Of a stretch of 36,892 nt of DNA, positions 8,567 through 16,742 are shown piece after piece; positions within the stretch are counted from its first letter, which is position 1; every line of letters begins with the position of its first letter. The translations under genes and the position numbers were made by a program. The notes beneath the pieces were generated by a model. The model did not search any database, was not told the DNA's origin, and saw nothing but the letters and a program-made list of their open reading frames with translations. Origin of the DNA: UBA5266 sp964610025 (GTDB taxonomy: Bacteria; Bacteroidota; Bacteroidia; Bacteroidales; WCHB1-69); the NCBI GenBank assembly GCA_964610025.1, contig CAZSTX010000019.1, positions 1 to 36,892 of the forward strand. Direction: 5' to 3'.

Positions 8567-9469
8567 TTAAGTAAATCGAAGATGATATTTATATAAAGTT
8601 TCTTTTAAGTATTGACGATCTATATGAGTATATATTTCTGTTGTAGTGATAGAGCTATGACCTAACATAATTTGTATTGAATACAAATCGGCACCTCCCT
8701 CAATAAGGTGTGTTGCAAAAGAATGTCGCAATGTGTGCGGACTCAATTGTTTAGTAATTCCTGCTTGTTCTGCTATTTTTTTTAGCATTATAAAAATCAT
8801 TTGACGTGTTAACTTTTTTCCTCTCCTATTTAAAAAAACAATGTTTTCGCTCCCTTTTTCTATACGTAATGATCCGCGTTGATTATTGATATACAAAGAA
8901 ATTAATTTTTTTGCTTTACCACCTATAGGAATCAAACGTTGTTTATCTCCTTTACCTATAACACTGATATAATTTTCGTCAAAATGCAAATCAGTAATTC
9001 GAAGATTAATCAATTCTGACACTCGTAATCCACAAGAATAAAGTGTTTCAATGATTACTTTATTGCGAAAATTTTCGGGAATACTTAAATCTAAACTATT
9101 TTGCATTTTATCTATTTCTTCAACCGACAACACCTCTGGTAGTTTACGTCCAATTTTAGGTGCTTCAAGCAATTCTAATGGATTGTCATCTATTAAGTTT
9201 TGTAGTTGCATAAATTTATAAAACGCTTTTAATCCAGACACTATACGCGCTTGAGATGTAGCACTAATTTCTAATTCTGTTAAATAATTTAAAAATGCAC
9301 GAGCATGCGCAATCGAAATTTCAAATGGAGAAAGTGTTAATTGCTGCTGTTCTAAAAAGTTAACAAATAGTTTTAAATCATGCAAATAAGCCTCTATGGT
9401 ATTAATTGACAACGATTTGTCTACTTTTAAAAACGCTTTAAATGATTTTATTAAAACATTCCATTTCAT
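8567..9469 (-). CDS. xerD: site-specific tyrosine recombinase XerD-like
   Basis: Xer recombinases resolve chromosome dimers at dif by cutting and rejoining DNA through a tyrosine. This 300-residue protein has the usual Xer length and plan: an N-terminal SAM-like core-binding domain (about 4-88) and a catalytic domain (about 110-290). The catalytic set is complete: Arg149 (CGLRVSEL), Lys173 (GKGDKQR), His245 and Arg248 (SPHTLRHSFATHL), His271 (MLGHSSI) and nucleophile Tyr280. The overall pattern favours XerD, but a XerC or integrase-like paralogue cannot be excluded without comparison. No phage or transposon genes lie nearby, which supports a housekeeping role. Its ATG follows the TAA of the OmpA-like gene without a gap, so the two are almost certainly translated together. 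It ends convergently with the giant activase gene, 26 bases away. Confidence 0.92.
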   Translation of the reverse strand: MKWNVLIKSFKAFLKVDKSLSINTIEAYLHDLKLFVNFLEQQQLTLSPFEISIAHARAFLNYLTELEISATSQARIVSGLKAFYKFMQLQNLIDDNPLELLEAPKIGRKLPEVLSVEEIDKMQNSLDLSIPENFRNKVIIETLYSCGLRVSELINLRITDLHFDENYISVIGKGDKQRLIPIGGKAKKLISLYINNQRGSLRIEKGSENIVFLNRRGKKLTRQMIFIMLKKIAEQAGITKQLSPHTLRHSFATHLIEGGADLYSIQIMLGHSSITTTEIYTHIDRQYLKETLYKYHLRFT

Positions 9470-10444
9470 TTATTCTAATACTTGAAACAATTGGTCCAAT
9501 TTAGGGGTCAGAATAATTTCTGTACGTCTATTTTTAGCGTGAGCTTCTTTTGTATTAGCAGCATCTAAAGGAAGATATTCACTGCGTCCAGAAGCGATTA
9601 ATCTTTGAGGATTAATATTTCCATAGCTTAAAATAGTTTTTACTACCGTTGTTGCACGCATAACACTTAAATCCCAATTATCACGTATTTGAGATGTTGC
9701 TGCTGGATTGTATTTTACATTATCGGTATGGCCTTCAACCATTACATTGATTTCTTTGTCTGTTTCAAGTATGGAAGATAGTTTTTTTAAAGCTTCTTTT
9801 CCATGCTCTCCTATTACAAAACTACCACTTGCAAAGAGTAATTGTTCTTCCATAGAAACATATATTTTCCCATTTTTTTCGTAAACAGAAAGTCCACTTC
9901 CTTCAAAACCCTGTAATGCTTGCTTTATTTTCTCTTTTAATTCAATTAAATCTTTATCTTTTTTATCTAAAATAGCTTGCAATTCAGCCAATTTGCTTTG
10001 TTGTTCTTTAAGATCGGCACTTTTTTGCTCTAATGATTTTGATAATTCTTTTAGTTCATTTTCTTTTTGTTCTAAAGCTAATTGCATCTCTTGTAAGTTT
10101 TTTAGAATTATTTCTGCTTCCTTTTTATTTCCAGCACTCAAACTTTTATATGCATTCATAATTTCAGCATAATTTTTTTGCGCTAATTCCTGAGCTGCTT
10201 TTAATTCTTTATTTGCACGTTGAAGCAGCAACATTTCATTTTCTATAGTTGAAATCTTATTTTTTGTTTGTTTAAGTATAGCCTCTAACTCCGTTAATTT
10301 TGTTTGACAATCCATTTTATCAGATAGAAGCATTTTATTTTCCGACTGACATTGAGCAAGATTATCGGTGCATTCAACATATTTTAATTTAGAAACACAA
10401 GAAGATAGAATGAATACCGTACTTATAATTATTATTTTTTTCAT
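9470..10444 (-). CDS. OmpA/MotB-domain lipoprotein with long coiled coil
   Basis: This is an outer-membrane lipoprotein that probably tethers the membrane to peptidoglycan. The signal peptide ends in a lipobox, ILSSC, with Cys16 as the lipidated residue. Residues about 25-178 are a continuous Lys/Glu/Leu-rich coiled coil. Residues about 195-318 are an OmpA C-terminal domain, with FASGSF, VEGHTDN at 236-242, DLSVMRA at 258-264 and NRRTEI at 305-310. Asp258 and Arg307 correspond to the residues that hold diaminopimelate in this family. There is no N-terminal beta barrel. Its stop codon directly precedes the xerD start. A 130-base A/T-rich spacer separates it from the sigma-factor gene upstream; a near match to TAnnTTTG lies there, but I do not call it a promoter. 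Confidence 0.88.
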   Translation of the reverse strand: MKKIIIISTVFILSSCVSKLKYVECTDNLAQCQSENKMLLSDKMDCQTKLTELEAILKQTKNKISTIENEMLLLQRANKELKAAQELAQKNYAEIMNAYKSLSAGNKKEAEIILKNLQEMQLALEQKENELKELSKSLEQKSADLKEQQSKLAELQAILDKKDKDLIELKEKIKQALQGFEGSGLSVYEKNGKIYVSMEEQLLFASGSFVIGEHGKEALKKLSSILETDKEINVMVEGHTDNVKYNPAATSQIRDNWDLSVMRATTVVKTILSYGNINPQRLIASGRSEYLPLDAANTKEAHAKNRRTEIILTPKLDQLFQVLE

Positions 10445-10574
10445 ATCATATTTTTTTTATTGAATATAAATGCAAAATAATAATTTAAATAGATAAGAAA
10501 GTCAGTAGGGTTCGTTTTTTTATAAACAATTTTTTTTTAGCAATTTTTTTTTTAATTAAGCTACAATCAGAATT

Positions 10575-11177
10575 TTATATATCTTTACATTTTACTATTG
10601 ATTGCAACATATCTTTTGCTCTAAAAAGTTTTGCTTTTACTGTGCCTAATGGTATCTGCATACGATTAGCTATTTCTTCATAAGAAAGCTCTTCAAAATA
10701 ACGCAATTCTACCAATTCGCGATAATGAGGTTTTAGTTTTGTAACTACTTTACGCATGCTTTCTTTATGTTCTTTATTACAAAGATATTCTTCTGGATTA
10801 GGCATATTGTCTTTAATATCCATACTAATAGCATCTCCCTCTTCATTTTCATAAGATTGGTCTATCATTACTAAATTAAGCCGTTTTTTACGCAAAAAAT
10901 CAATGCAATTATTCGAAGCTATTTTAAAAAGCCATGTGCTAAAAGCATTTGAATCAGCATATTGAGTTAAATTACGAAAAGCTTTGCTAAAAGCTTCTAT
11001 CGTTAAATCTTCGGCATCATAAGGATTGTTAACCATTTTTAACATCATTAAATAAATGGATTCTCGATAATATTCCATTAATTCTGCATAAGCTTGTTGA
11101 CTATTATTATCAAGAGCATCGCGAATTAATAAATAATCTCGTTGAGATTTTTTCGTCTTTTCCTGATTTATTTCCAT
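10575..11177 (-). CDS. ECF-type RNA polymerase sigma factor
   Basis: This is an extracytoplasmic-function sigma factor that directs RNA polymerase to a small regulon. Region 2 spans about 26-97, with DAEDLTIEAFSKAF for core binding and -10 recognition and FSTWLFKIASNNCIDFLRK near 79-97. Region 4 spans about 138-192, with the helix-turn-helix LSYEEIANRMQIPLGTVKAK. Region 3 is missing, as expected in this class, and 200 residues is typical. No anti-sigma gene and no FecR or SusC partner lies beside it, so its signal is not evident and it may be controlled by expression alone. Its ATG lies inside the 3' end of the glycosyltransferase gene (10-base overlap), so translation is probably coupled and the cue may concern the envelope (inference). 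Confidence 0.9.
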   Translation of the reverse strand: MEINQEKTKKSQRDYLLIRDALDNNSQQAYAELMEYYRESIYLMMLKMVNNPYDAEDLTIEAFSKAFRNLTQYADSNAFSTWLFKIASNNCIDFLRKKRLNLVMIDQSYENEEGDAISMDIKDNMPNPEEYLCNKEHKESMRKVVTKLKPHYRELVELRYFEELSYEEIANRMQIPLGTVKAKLFRAKDMLQSIVKCKDI

Positions 11178-12292
11178 TTATTTTTTTTATAAAAATTTTT
11201 ATCTATCTCTAATATCGGCATTATAAACATAAAAAACATATCTAATAAAGGAATTTTGTGTATTAACGTTCTTTCATCTAATTTCCGTATACATTTTCCA
11301 AAAATAAACCATTGAATGCTCATTCGTATTAAAAACAAAGACAAAATGCCCCATAAATATTGTTGATCGAAAAACGAAATAACAAGAGCTATTAAGCAAG
11401 TAAAATAAAAGAAAAATCCTGTAAAAGGATATAGTTTAACTAAAAAATTCTTTTTAAATAAGTAATATTTTCTCTTTCTGCCACTCAAACGTTTATATTT
11501 TAGCCAATCTTGAAAAGAAGAATGGTGCTGTTGCGATAAAATATGTGCTTCTTTACTATATTCTATTGCAGTGTTTTTTTTATTCATAATTTGATTTGCA
11601 AACAAATCTTCATCCATTACTTGACTATTATACAATAAAATATAATTGTAATTAGATAAAAATAATGAACGAGGATAAGATAAGTTGCTTGCATTACCCC
11701 GATAAGGCACTCCCATAAGAGCATAAGAAAAATAACGAATAGCCGTATGCACATTATCATACCGTATAATAGTATTAAGCAAATTCTTTTTATATTCGCA
11801 AGCTACATAACCAAGAACTACATAACGTTCTTCCAAATAATGCTTTGCCATTTTTCTTATCCAATGAGGGCTGCTTGGAGAAGAATAAATATCAGAAATT
11901 AAAATAATTTCGTGCTGTGCAGATTTAATCCCTACAGCCAACGACATTTTTTTTTCTAATACATTAACTTGATTAATAGATACATTTATTATTTTTAAAT
12001 GAGGATATAAATGTTGAAATTCTTTAAGAATACTCCCCGTGCTATCTTCTGAATTATCATTTATAACAATAACTTCATAATTGTCGTAATCTTGCTCTAA
12101 AAATGAACGTAAATTATTTTTTATTAAATGAGCTTCATTCTTAACTGCTATAATTACTGATACTGCTTCATCGACTGTATTAGAATTACTTTTTAGTTTA
12201 TGAAAAGCAAAACGTAAAAAAAAAGTACTGAAAAACAATAATTGTATCAGAGTAAAAAAACAAAAAACAAAAAATAATATATCTATTGCCAT
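11168..12292 (-). CDS. membrane-bound family 2 glycosyltransferase
   Basis: This probably transfers a sugar to a lipid or envelope polymer at the inner membrane. One N-terminal membrane helix (about 5-29) is followed by a GT-A domain (about 43-260): SVIIAVKNEA, VIVINDNSEDST with Asp79, and a DEDLF acidic motif at 227-231. KYKRLSGRKRKY near 265-276 resembles the QxxRW region of processive GT2 enzymes. Two to three further hydrophobic stretches follow (about 288-335 and 347-362). The usual DxD metal motif is not canonical: at that place the protein reads ISDIYSSP (Asp134). The donor and product cannot be read from sequence. A TAnnTTTG element lies 57 bases before the start, back to back with the tgt promoter, and the gene overlaps the sigma-factor gene downstream. 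Confidence 0.82.
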   Translation of the reverse strand: MAIDILFFVFCFFTLIQLLFFSTFFLRFAFHKLKSNSNTVDEAVSVIIAVKNEAHLIKNNLRSFLEQDYDNYEVIVINDNSEDSTGSILKEFQHLYPHLKIINVSINQVNVLEKKMSLAVGIKSAQHEIILISDIYSSPSSPHWIRKMAKHYLEERYVVLGYVACEYKKNLLNTIIRYDNVHTAIRYFSYALMGVPYRGNASNLSYPRSLFLSNYNYILLYNSQVMDEDLFANQIMNKKNTAIEYSKEAHILSQQHHSSFQDWLKYKRLSGRKRKYYLFKKNFLVKLYPFTGFFFYFTCLIALVISFFDQQYLWGILSLFLIRMSIQWFIFGKCIRKLDERTLIHKIPLLDMFFMFIMPILEIDKNFYKKNKWK

Positions 12293-12348
12293 AAATACAA
12301 TTACTTACTAAAAAAGTTTTTAATCTAATTTGTTTATAAAATAAAAAG

Positions 12349-12356
12349 CAAAGATA
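12349..12356 (-). promoter_or_regulatory. -7 promoter element for the glycosyltransferase/sigma-factor unit
   Basis: The minus strand reads TATCTTTG, a perfect TAnnTTTG, about 57 bases before the ATG at 12292. No clear -33 element was found. It faces away from the tgt promoter element at 12380-12387, so this short region would drive both directions. Confidence 0.45.
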
Positions 12357-12379
12357 GGTTATGTTAACAAATAAAGTTT

Positions 12380-12387
12380 TACTTTTG
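12380..12387 (+). promoter_or_regulatory. -7 promoter element for tgt, also deciding its start
   Basis: TACTTTTG is a perfect TAnnTTTG. It lies inside the longest open frame that begins at the ATG at 12361, so the transcript would start near 12393. The ATG at 12406 is therefore the likely true start. Confidence 0.5.
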
Positions 12388-12405
12388 TCAAAATTTACTA
12401 ACAAA

Positions 12406-13533
12406 ATGAAGTTTATAATTTTAGACGAAGACAAAACATCAAAAGCAAGAGTAGGAAAAATAATAACTGATTCGGGGACTATCTCAACTCCTGTTTTTAT
12501 GCCTGTTGGAACACTTGGTGCAGTTAAAGGAGTACATATAAGAGATTTAGAAGAACATATAAGAGCAGATATCATTTTAGGCAATACTTATCATCTTTAT
12601 TTACGTCCCAGCATGGAAATTATAGAAGCAGCAGGGGGATTGCATCGTTTTAATGGTTGGAACAAACCTATTCTTACAGATAGCGGTGGATTTCAAGTGT
12701 TTTCATTAAACCATAGACGTAAAATCACAGAAGATGGAGTAACTTTTTCTTCCCATATAGACGGGTCTATACATCAGTTTACACCAGAAAAAATAATTGA
12801 TATTCAGCGAATTATTGGAGCTGACATTATAATGGCTTTTGACGAATGTCCGCCCTATCCTGTCTCACACGACTATGCCAAGCAATCAATGCTTCGCACA
12901 CATCGTTGGTTAGACCGCTGCTATAATCAATGGAAACAAACAAAACATCAACGCAATTATCAATCGCTTTTTCCAATTGTACAAGGTAGTATTTATCCCG
13001 ATTTAAGAAAAAAATCTGCCGAATATGCCGCCTCATTCGATTGCGACGGAATAGCAATAGGAGGAGTTTCTGTTGGAGAACCCAATGAAGAAATGTATCA
13101 AATTACTTCTATCTGTTGCGATATATTGCCAAAAGAAAAACCACGATACTTAATGGGAGTAGGAACACCAGCCAACATTTTAGAATGTATTAGTTTAGGA
13201 GTCGACATGTTTGATTGTGTTATGCCCACTCGCAATGGACGCAATGCAAGCCTTTTCACTTGGGATGGAATTGTCAATATGAAAAATGAAAAATGGAAAA
13301 ACGACTTTTCACCTTTAGATGCGAACAGCACCCTTTTTGCCGATAAATATTATTCTAAAGCATTTATTCGACATTTATTTGTCAATAACGAAATGTTAGG
13401 GAGCATGATTGGCAGTCTGCATAATTTATATTTTTATGTTAATCTTGTTAAAGAAGCACGTAAACATATTCTTAATGGTGATTTCCATACATGGAAAAAT
13501 AAAATGATTCCTATCTTATCAAAAAGAATATAA
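12406..13533 (+). CDS. tgt: queuine/preQ1 tRNA-guanine transglycosylase
   Basis: Tgt swaps guanine 34 of GUN-anticodon tRNAs for preQ1 during queuosine synthesis. Family motifs are all present: GTVGAVKG-like GTLGAVKG, GNTYHLYLRP, TDSGGFQVFSL (general-base Asp), AFDECPP, FPIVQGS, GIAIGGVSVGEP, YLMGVGTP and MFDCVMPTRNGR (nucleophile Asp). An in-frame ATG at 12361 exists, but a promoter element covers it, and the usual Tgt N-terminus matches MKFIILDED at 12406, giving 375 residues. The oddity is at 13309-13356. Where most bacterial Tgt proteins hold the CxCxxC zinc ligands, this one reads DANSTLFADKYYSKAF without any cysteine, although the later His (GSLHN) is kept. My recollection is that Bacteroides Tgt also lacks these cysteines, so this is probably a lineage trait and not damage. 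Confidence 0.93.
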   Translation: MKFIILDEDKTSKARVGKIITDSGTISTPVFMPVGTLGAVKGVHIRDLEEHIRADIILGNTYHLYLRPSMEIIEAAGGLHRFNGWNKPILTDSGGFQVFSLNHRRKITEDGVTFSSHIDGSIHQFTPEKIIDIQRIIGADIIMAFDECPPYPVSHDYAKQSMLRTHRWLDRCYNQWKQTKHQRNYQSLFPIVQGSIYPDLRKKSAEYAASFDCDGIAIGGVSVGEPNEEMYQITSICCDILPKEKPRYLMGVGTPANILECISLGVDMFDCVMPTRNGRNASLFTWDGIVNMKNEKWKNDFSPLDANSTLFADKYYSKAFIRHLFVNNEMLGSMIGSLHNLYFYVNLVKEARKHILNGDFHTWKNKMIPILSKRI

Positions 13534-13574
13534 ATTTTCTTTAAAAAAAAGTATAAAATTAAGATAATATTTTA

Positions 13575-13582
13575 TATATTTG
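13575..13582 (+). promoter_or_regulatory. -7 promoter element for the carboxyltransferase operon
   Basis: TATATTTG is a perfect TAnnTTTG that ends 15 bases before the ATG at 13598. A TTG codon inside it (13580) would open a slightly longer frame, but it lies in the promoter itself. No good -33 element is visible. Confidence 0.5.
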
Positions 13583-13597
13583 CAAAAAAAATTTAAT

Positions 13598-15379
13598 ATG
13601 GCGAAAGAGATAAAATTCAGTTTGTTATACAGAGATATGTGGCAGTCCTCTGGTAAATATGTGCCACGAGTTGATCAATTAACTCAAATTGCCCCTGTAA
13701 TTGTTGATATGGGATGTTTTGCTCGAATAGAAACCAATGGAGGTGCTTTCGAACAAGTAAACTTACTCTATGGCGAAAATCCAAATGTTGCAGTTAGAGA
13801 ATGGGTAAAACCTTTTAACAATGTAGGAATTCAAACTCATATGCTTGAACGCGCTTTAAATGGATTACGCATGTATCCTGTTCCTGCTGACATAAGACAA
13901 CTCATGCCAAAAGTAAAAAAAGCACAAGGAGTTGATATTATGCGTTCTTTTTGCGGGTTAAATGATCATCGGAATTTAGAATTATCTATCAAATATGCGA
14001 AAGAAGCAGGAATGATTTCACAAGCAGCTCTTAGCATTACTTATTCCGATATTCACACCGTAGAATATTTTATGCAAATAGTTGACAAACTCGTAGAATA
14101 TGGTGCCGACGAAATAGCATTAAAAGATATGGCAGGCGTAGGTCGTCCTGTAGCATTAGGAAAATTAGTAAAAGAAATAAAAACAAAATACCCACATATT
14201 ATTGTTCAATATCATGGGCACTCAGGTCCCGGTTTTTCAGTTGCTTCTATGTTAGAAGTAGCAAAAAATGGCGTCGATTATATTGACGTAGCTATGGAAC
14301 CTCTATCGTGGGGAATGGTACATCCTGACGTAATTACTATACAAGCAATGTTGAAAGAAGCAGGATTTTTGGTTCCCGATATTAATATGAAAGCTTATAT
14401 GGAAGCTCGTCGTCTCACACAATCATTTATTGACGACTTTTTAGGTTATTTTATTGACCCTAAAAACAAAATAATGACATCATTATTAGTTGGTTGTGGC
14501 TTGCCAGGAGGAATGATGGGGTCAATGATGGCAGATTTAAAAGGAATGCATGGAGCAATAAACATGGCATTAAAACAAAATAATAAACCCGAAGTAACTT
14601 TAGACGACCTTGTTGTTCAGTTATTCCAAGAAGTAGAATATGTATGGCCAAAATTAGGCTATCCTCCTTTAGTAACTCCTTTTAGTCAATATGTTAAAAA
14701 CATTGCACTAATGAATATTTTTGCACTTGCAAAAGGAGAAAAACGATTTTCAACAATCGATAAAGACAGTTGGAATATGATTCTTGGAAAAACAGGTAAA
14801 CTACCCGGCGAACTTGCACCTGAAATTGTTGAATTAGCAAAAGAAAAGAATATGGAATTCTATACAGCTAATCCTCAAGACGCATTCCCCAATGTACTCG
14901 ATACATATCGACAAGAAATGATTGATAATAATTGGGATTTTGGACAAAACGACGAAGAGTTATTTGAATTAGCAATGCACGACAGACAATACCGCGATTA
15001 TAAATCAGGCATTGCAAAAAAACGCTTTGAAGATGAATTACAAAAAGCAAAAAATGACGCTCAAGCTGTAATCGCAACACCCATTATCACAAAAGAAGAA
15101 TCTGAAAAGAAAATATTAAACTATATGAGCGATAAATATCCAAATGCTAAACCTGTAGTTGCCCCCGTTGGAGGAAAAATTTTATGGGAAATAAATTATG
15201 AAAAATCAACACCGCCAGCTCCGGGGAAAAAATACAACGAAGGTGACCTTATCGCTATTATTCAAACATACTATGGCAACGTAGATGTCCCTGCACTAAA
15301 TACAGGTAAAATAATTGATTCTTGCATTCCACAAGGAGGGAGAGTAAAAAAAGGAGATATAATAGCCTGGGTAGAATAA
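13598..15379 (+). CDS. oxaloacetate decarboxylase/pyruvate carboxylase B-type carboxyltransferase lacking the biotin lysine
   Basis: Relatives move carboxyl groups between biotin and pyruvate/oxaloacetate, in gluconeogenesis or sodium-pumping decarboxylases. The first 300 residues are the carboxyltransferase TIM barrel with metal and active-site residues in place: Asp13 (YRDMWQS), Lys176 (ALKDMAG), His206 and His208 (YHGHSGPG). The conserved PYC_OADA domain (about 300-490) follows, including GGMMGSM. The last 75 residues fold like a biotinyl domain (APVGGKI, GDLIAII, GGRVKKGDIIAWVE). However, where EAMKM carries the biotin lysine, the protein reads QTYYGN (residues 556-561, bases 15263-15280), with no lysine. 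It cannot carry biotin there, so a separate biotin carrier or a different reaction is needed. Start chosen at ATG 13598 because the earlier TTG lies in the promoter. First gene of a run that continues to 22886. No decarboxylase beta/gamma subunits are adjacent. Confidence 0.88.
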   Translation: MAKEIKFSLLYRDMWQSSGKYVPRVDQLTQIAPVIVDMGCFARIETNGGAFEQVNLLYGENPNVAVREWVKPFNNVGIQTHMLERALNGLRMYPVPADIRQLMPKVKKAQGVDIMRSFCGLNDHRNLELSIKYAKEAGMISQAALSITYSDIHTVEYFMQIVDKLVEYGADEIALKDMAGVGRPVALGKLVKEIKTKYPHIIVQYHGHSGPGFSVASMLEVAKNGVDYIDVAMEPLSWGMVHPDVITIQAMLKEAGFLVPDINMKAYMEARRLTQSFIDDFLGYFIDPKNKIMTSLLVGCGLPGGMMGSMMADLKGMHGAINMALKQNNKPEVTLDDLVVQLFQEVEYVWPKLGYPPLVTPFSQYVKNIALMNIFALAKGEKRFSTIDKDSWNMILGKTGKLPGELAPEIVELAKEKNMEFYTANPQDAFPNVLDTYRQEMIDNNWDFGQNDEELFELAMHDRQYRDYKSGIAKKRFEDELQKAKNDAQAVIATPIITKEESEKKILNYMSDKYPNAKPVVAPVGGKILWEINYEKSTPPAPGKKYNEGDLIAIIQTYYGNVDVPALNTGKIIDSCIPQGGRVKKGDIIAWVE

Positions 15380-15392
15380 AAAACTCCCCATT

Positions 15393-16742
15393 ATGCTTGC
15401 CAACAATTATTTTATTTATAATGCATTTATCGTCAATGAAGGGAAAATTTTTCGTGGCGACGTATTAATTCAAAATGGAATAATTGTTGAAATTTTCAAA
15501 GAACACACTACCGTTGCTGATGTATCCATAAACAATGACACTGTATTTGTTGACGCTACCGACTTATATTTACTGCCTGGAGTAATTGACACTCATGTTC
15601 ATTTTCGAGAACCAGGGTTAACGCATAAAGCTTCATTTTTATCGGAAAGTAAAGCTGCAATAGCCGGAGGGGTTACTTCTGTTATGGATATGCCCAATAC
15701 AATACCGCAAACTATTAATATAACAAATTGGGAAGAAAAAACACAATTAGCTAAAAATAAAATGTTTACTAATTATGCATTTTATATTGCTGCAACTAAT
15801 ACAAATATAAACGAAATCAAAGCGATAGATAAAAGTCGTGTCTGTGGCATCAAGTTGTTTTTAGGTTCATCTACAGGAAATATGTTAGTTGACAATCATG
15901 ATATATTAGAACAACTTTTACAATTAAATACCATTCCCTTAGTAGTGCATAGCGAAGACGAAAGCATCATAAAAGCAAATACTGAAAAAATGATTAACAT
16001 CTATGATGAAAACATTCCTATCGAAAAACATTCCGAAATTCGTTCCGAAAAAGCTTGTTTGATATCATCTGAAAAAATAATAAAATTAGCACAAAAATAC
16101 CATTCACGCTTACATATTTTACATATTAGTACAGCTAAAGAACTAGCATTATTTTCAAATACATATCCTAATATAACTGCCGAAGCATGCGTTGCCTATC
16201 TATATTTTGACGATTCAATGTATCAGCAATTAGGAACAAAAATAAAATGTAATCCAGCAATAAAAACAATAAAAGATAAAAATGAACTTATCAACGCACT
16301 TTCTGACGGACGTATACAAACTATCGCCTCGGACCATGCACCCCATACATTAGAAGAAAAAAACAACACTTATTTAAAAGCGCCGTCTGGCATACCTATC
16401 ATACAACACATTTTACCACTAATGTTGGAACTTTATCATAAGGAACAAATTAAATTACAAACCATTGTAGAAAAAATGTGCCATGCTCCAGCACGCTTAT
16501 TTCAAGTAGAAAAAAGAGGATTTATCAAAAAAAATTATTATGCCGATTTAACGCTTGTCAATTTAAACAAACCTTCTTCCATTACTTCAGCTTCATTATT
16601 CTATCAATGCAAGTGGTCCCCTTTCGAAAATATGAAACTACATACAAATATTGAAAAAACTTTCGTTAATGGTGTATTAGCTTATGATAATGGCAAGTTT
16701 ATAAAAGACCCAACAGGAGAACCATTATATTTTAATAGATGA
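15393..16742 (+). CDS. pyrC: dihydroorotase
   Basis: This cytoplasmic enzyme cyclises carbamoyl-aspartate to dihydroorotate in pyrimidine synthesis. It is an amidohydrolase of 449 residues. Metal-binding motifs are present: DTHVHFREPG with His68 and His70; Lys154 in GIKLFLGSSTG, likely the bridging carboxylated lysine; His186 (VVHSEDE); His244 (HILHIS); and Asp314 (ASDHAPH). Substrate-binding FRE follows the HxH motif. This long, FREPG-type sequence belongs to the class I-like dihydroorotases usual in Bacteroidetes; allantoinase or hydantoinase is a less likely reading because DHAPH and the local context fit dihydroorotase. It starts 13 bases after the carboxyltransferase and its TGA overlaps the ATG of the DUF4296 gene by 4 bases (16739-16742). 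Confidence 0.93.
   Translation: MLANNYFIYNAFIVNEGKIFRGDVLIQNGIIVEIFKEHTTVADVSINNDTVFVDATDLYLLPGVIDTHVHFREPGLTHKASFLSESKAAIAGGVTSVMDMPNTIPQTINITNWEEKTQLAKNKMFTNYAFYIAATNTNINEIKAIDKSRVCGIKLFLGSSTGNMLVDNHDILEQLLQLNTIPLVVHSEDESIIKANTEKMINIYDENIPIEKHSEIRSEKACLISSEKIIKLAQKYHSRLHILHISTAKELALFSNTYPNITAEACVAYLYFDDSMYQQLGTKIKCNPAIKTIKDKNELINALSDGRIQTIASDHAPHTLEEKNNTYLKAPSGIPIIQHILPLMLELYHKEQIKLQTIVEKMCHAPARLFQVEKRGFIKKNYYADLTLVNLNKPSSITSASLFYQCKWSPFENMKLHTNIEKTFVNGVLAYDNGKFIKDPTGEPLYFNR

Noticed and set aside
8567..9469. Tyrosine recombinase as the integrase of a mobile element
   Set aside because: Its length and motifs fit housekeeping Xer, it is coupled to an envelope gene, and no attachment sites or phage/conjugation genes are nearby.
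10445..10574. Possible promoter in front of the OmpA-like lipoprotein
   Set aside because: The best octamer deviates from TAnnTTTG and has no -33 element, so I cannot support it.
12361..12405. Upstream ATG giving a 390-residue Tgt
   Set aside because: A perfect -7 promoter element lies within this segment and the family N-terminus matches the ATG at 12406.
13580..13597. TTG start giving a 599-residue carboxyltransferase
   Set aside because: The TTG is part of the TATATTTG promoter element; MAKEIKF at 13598 is the natural N-terminus.
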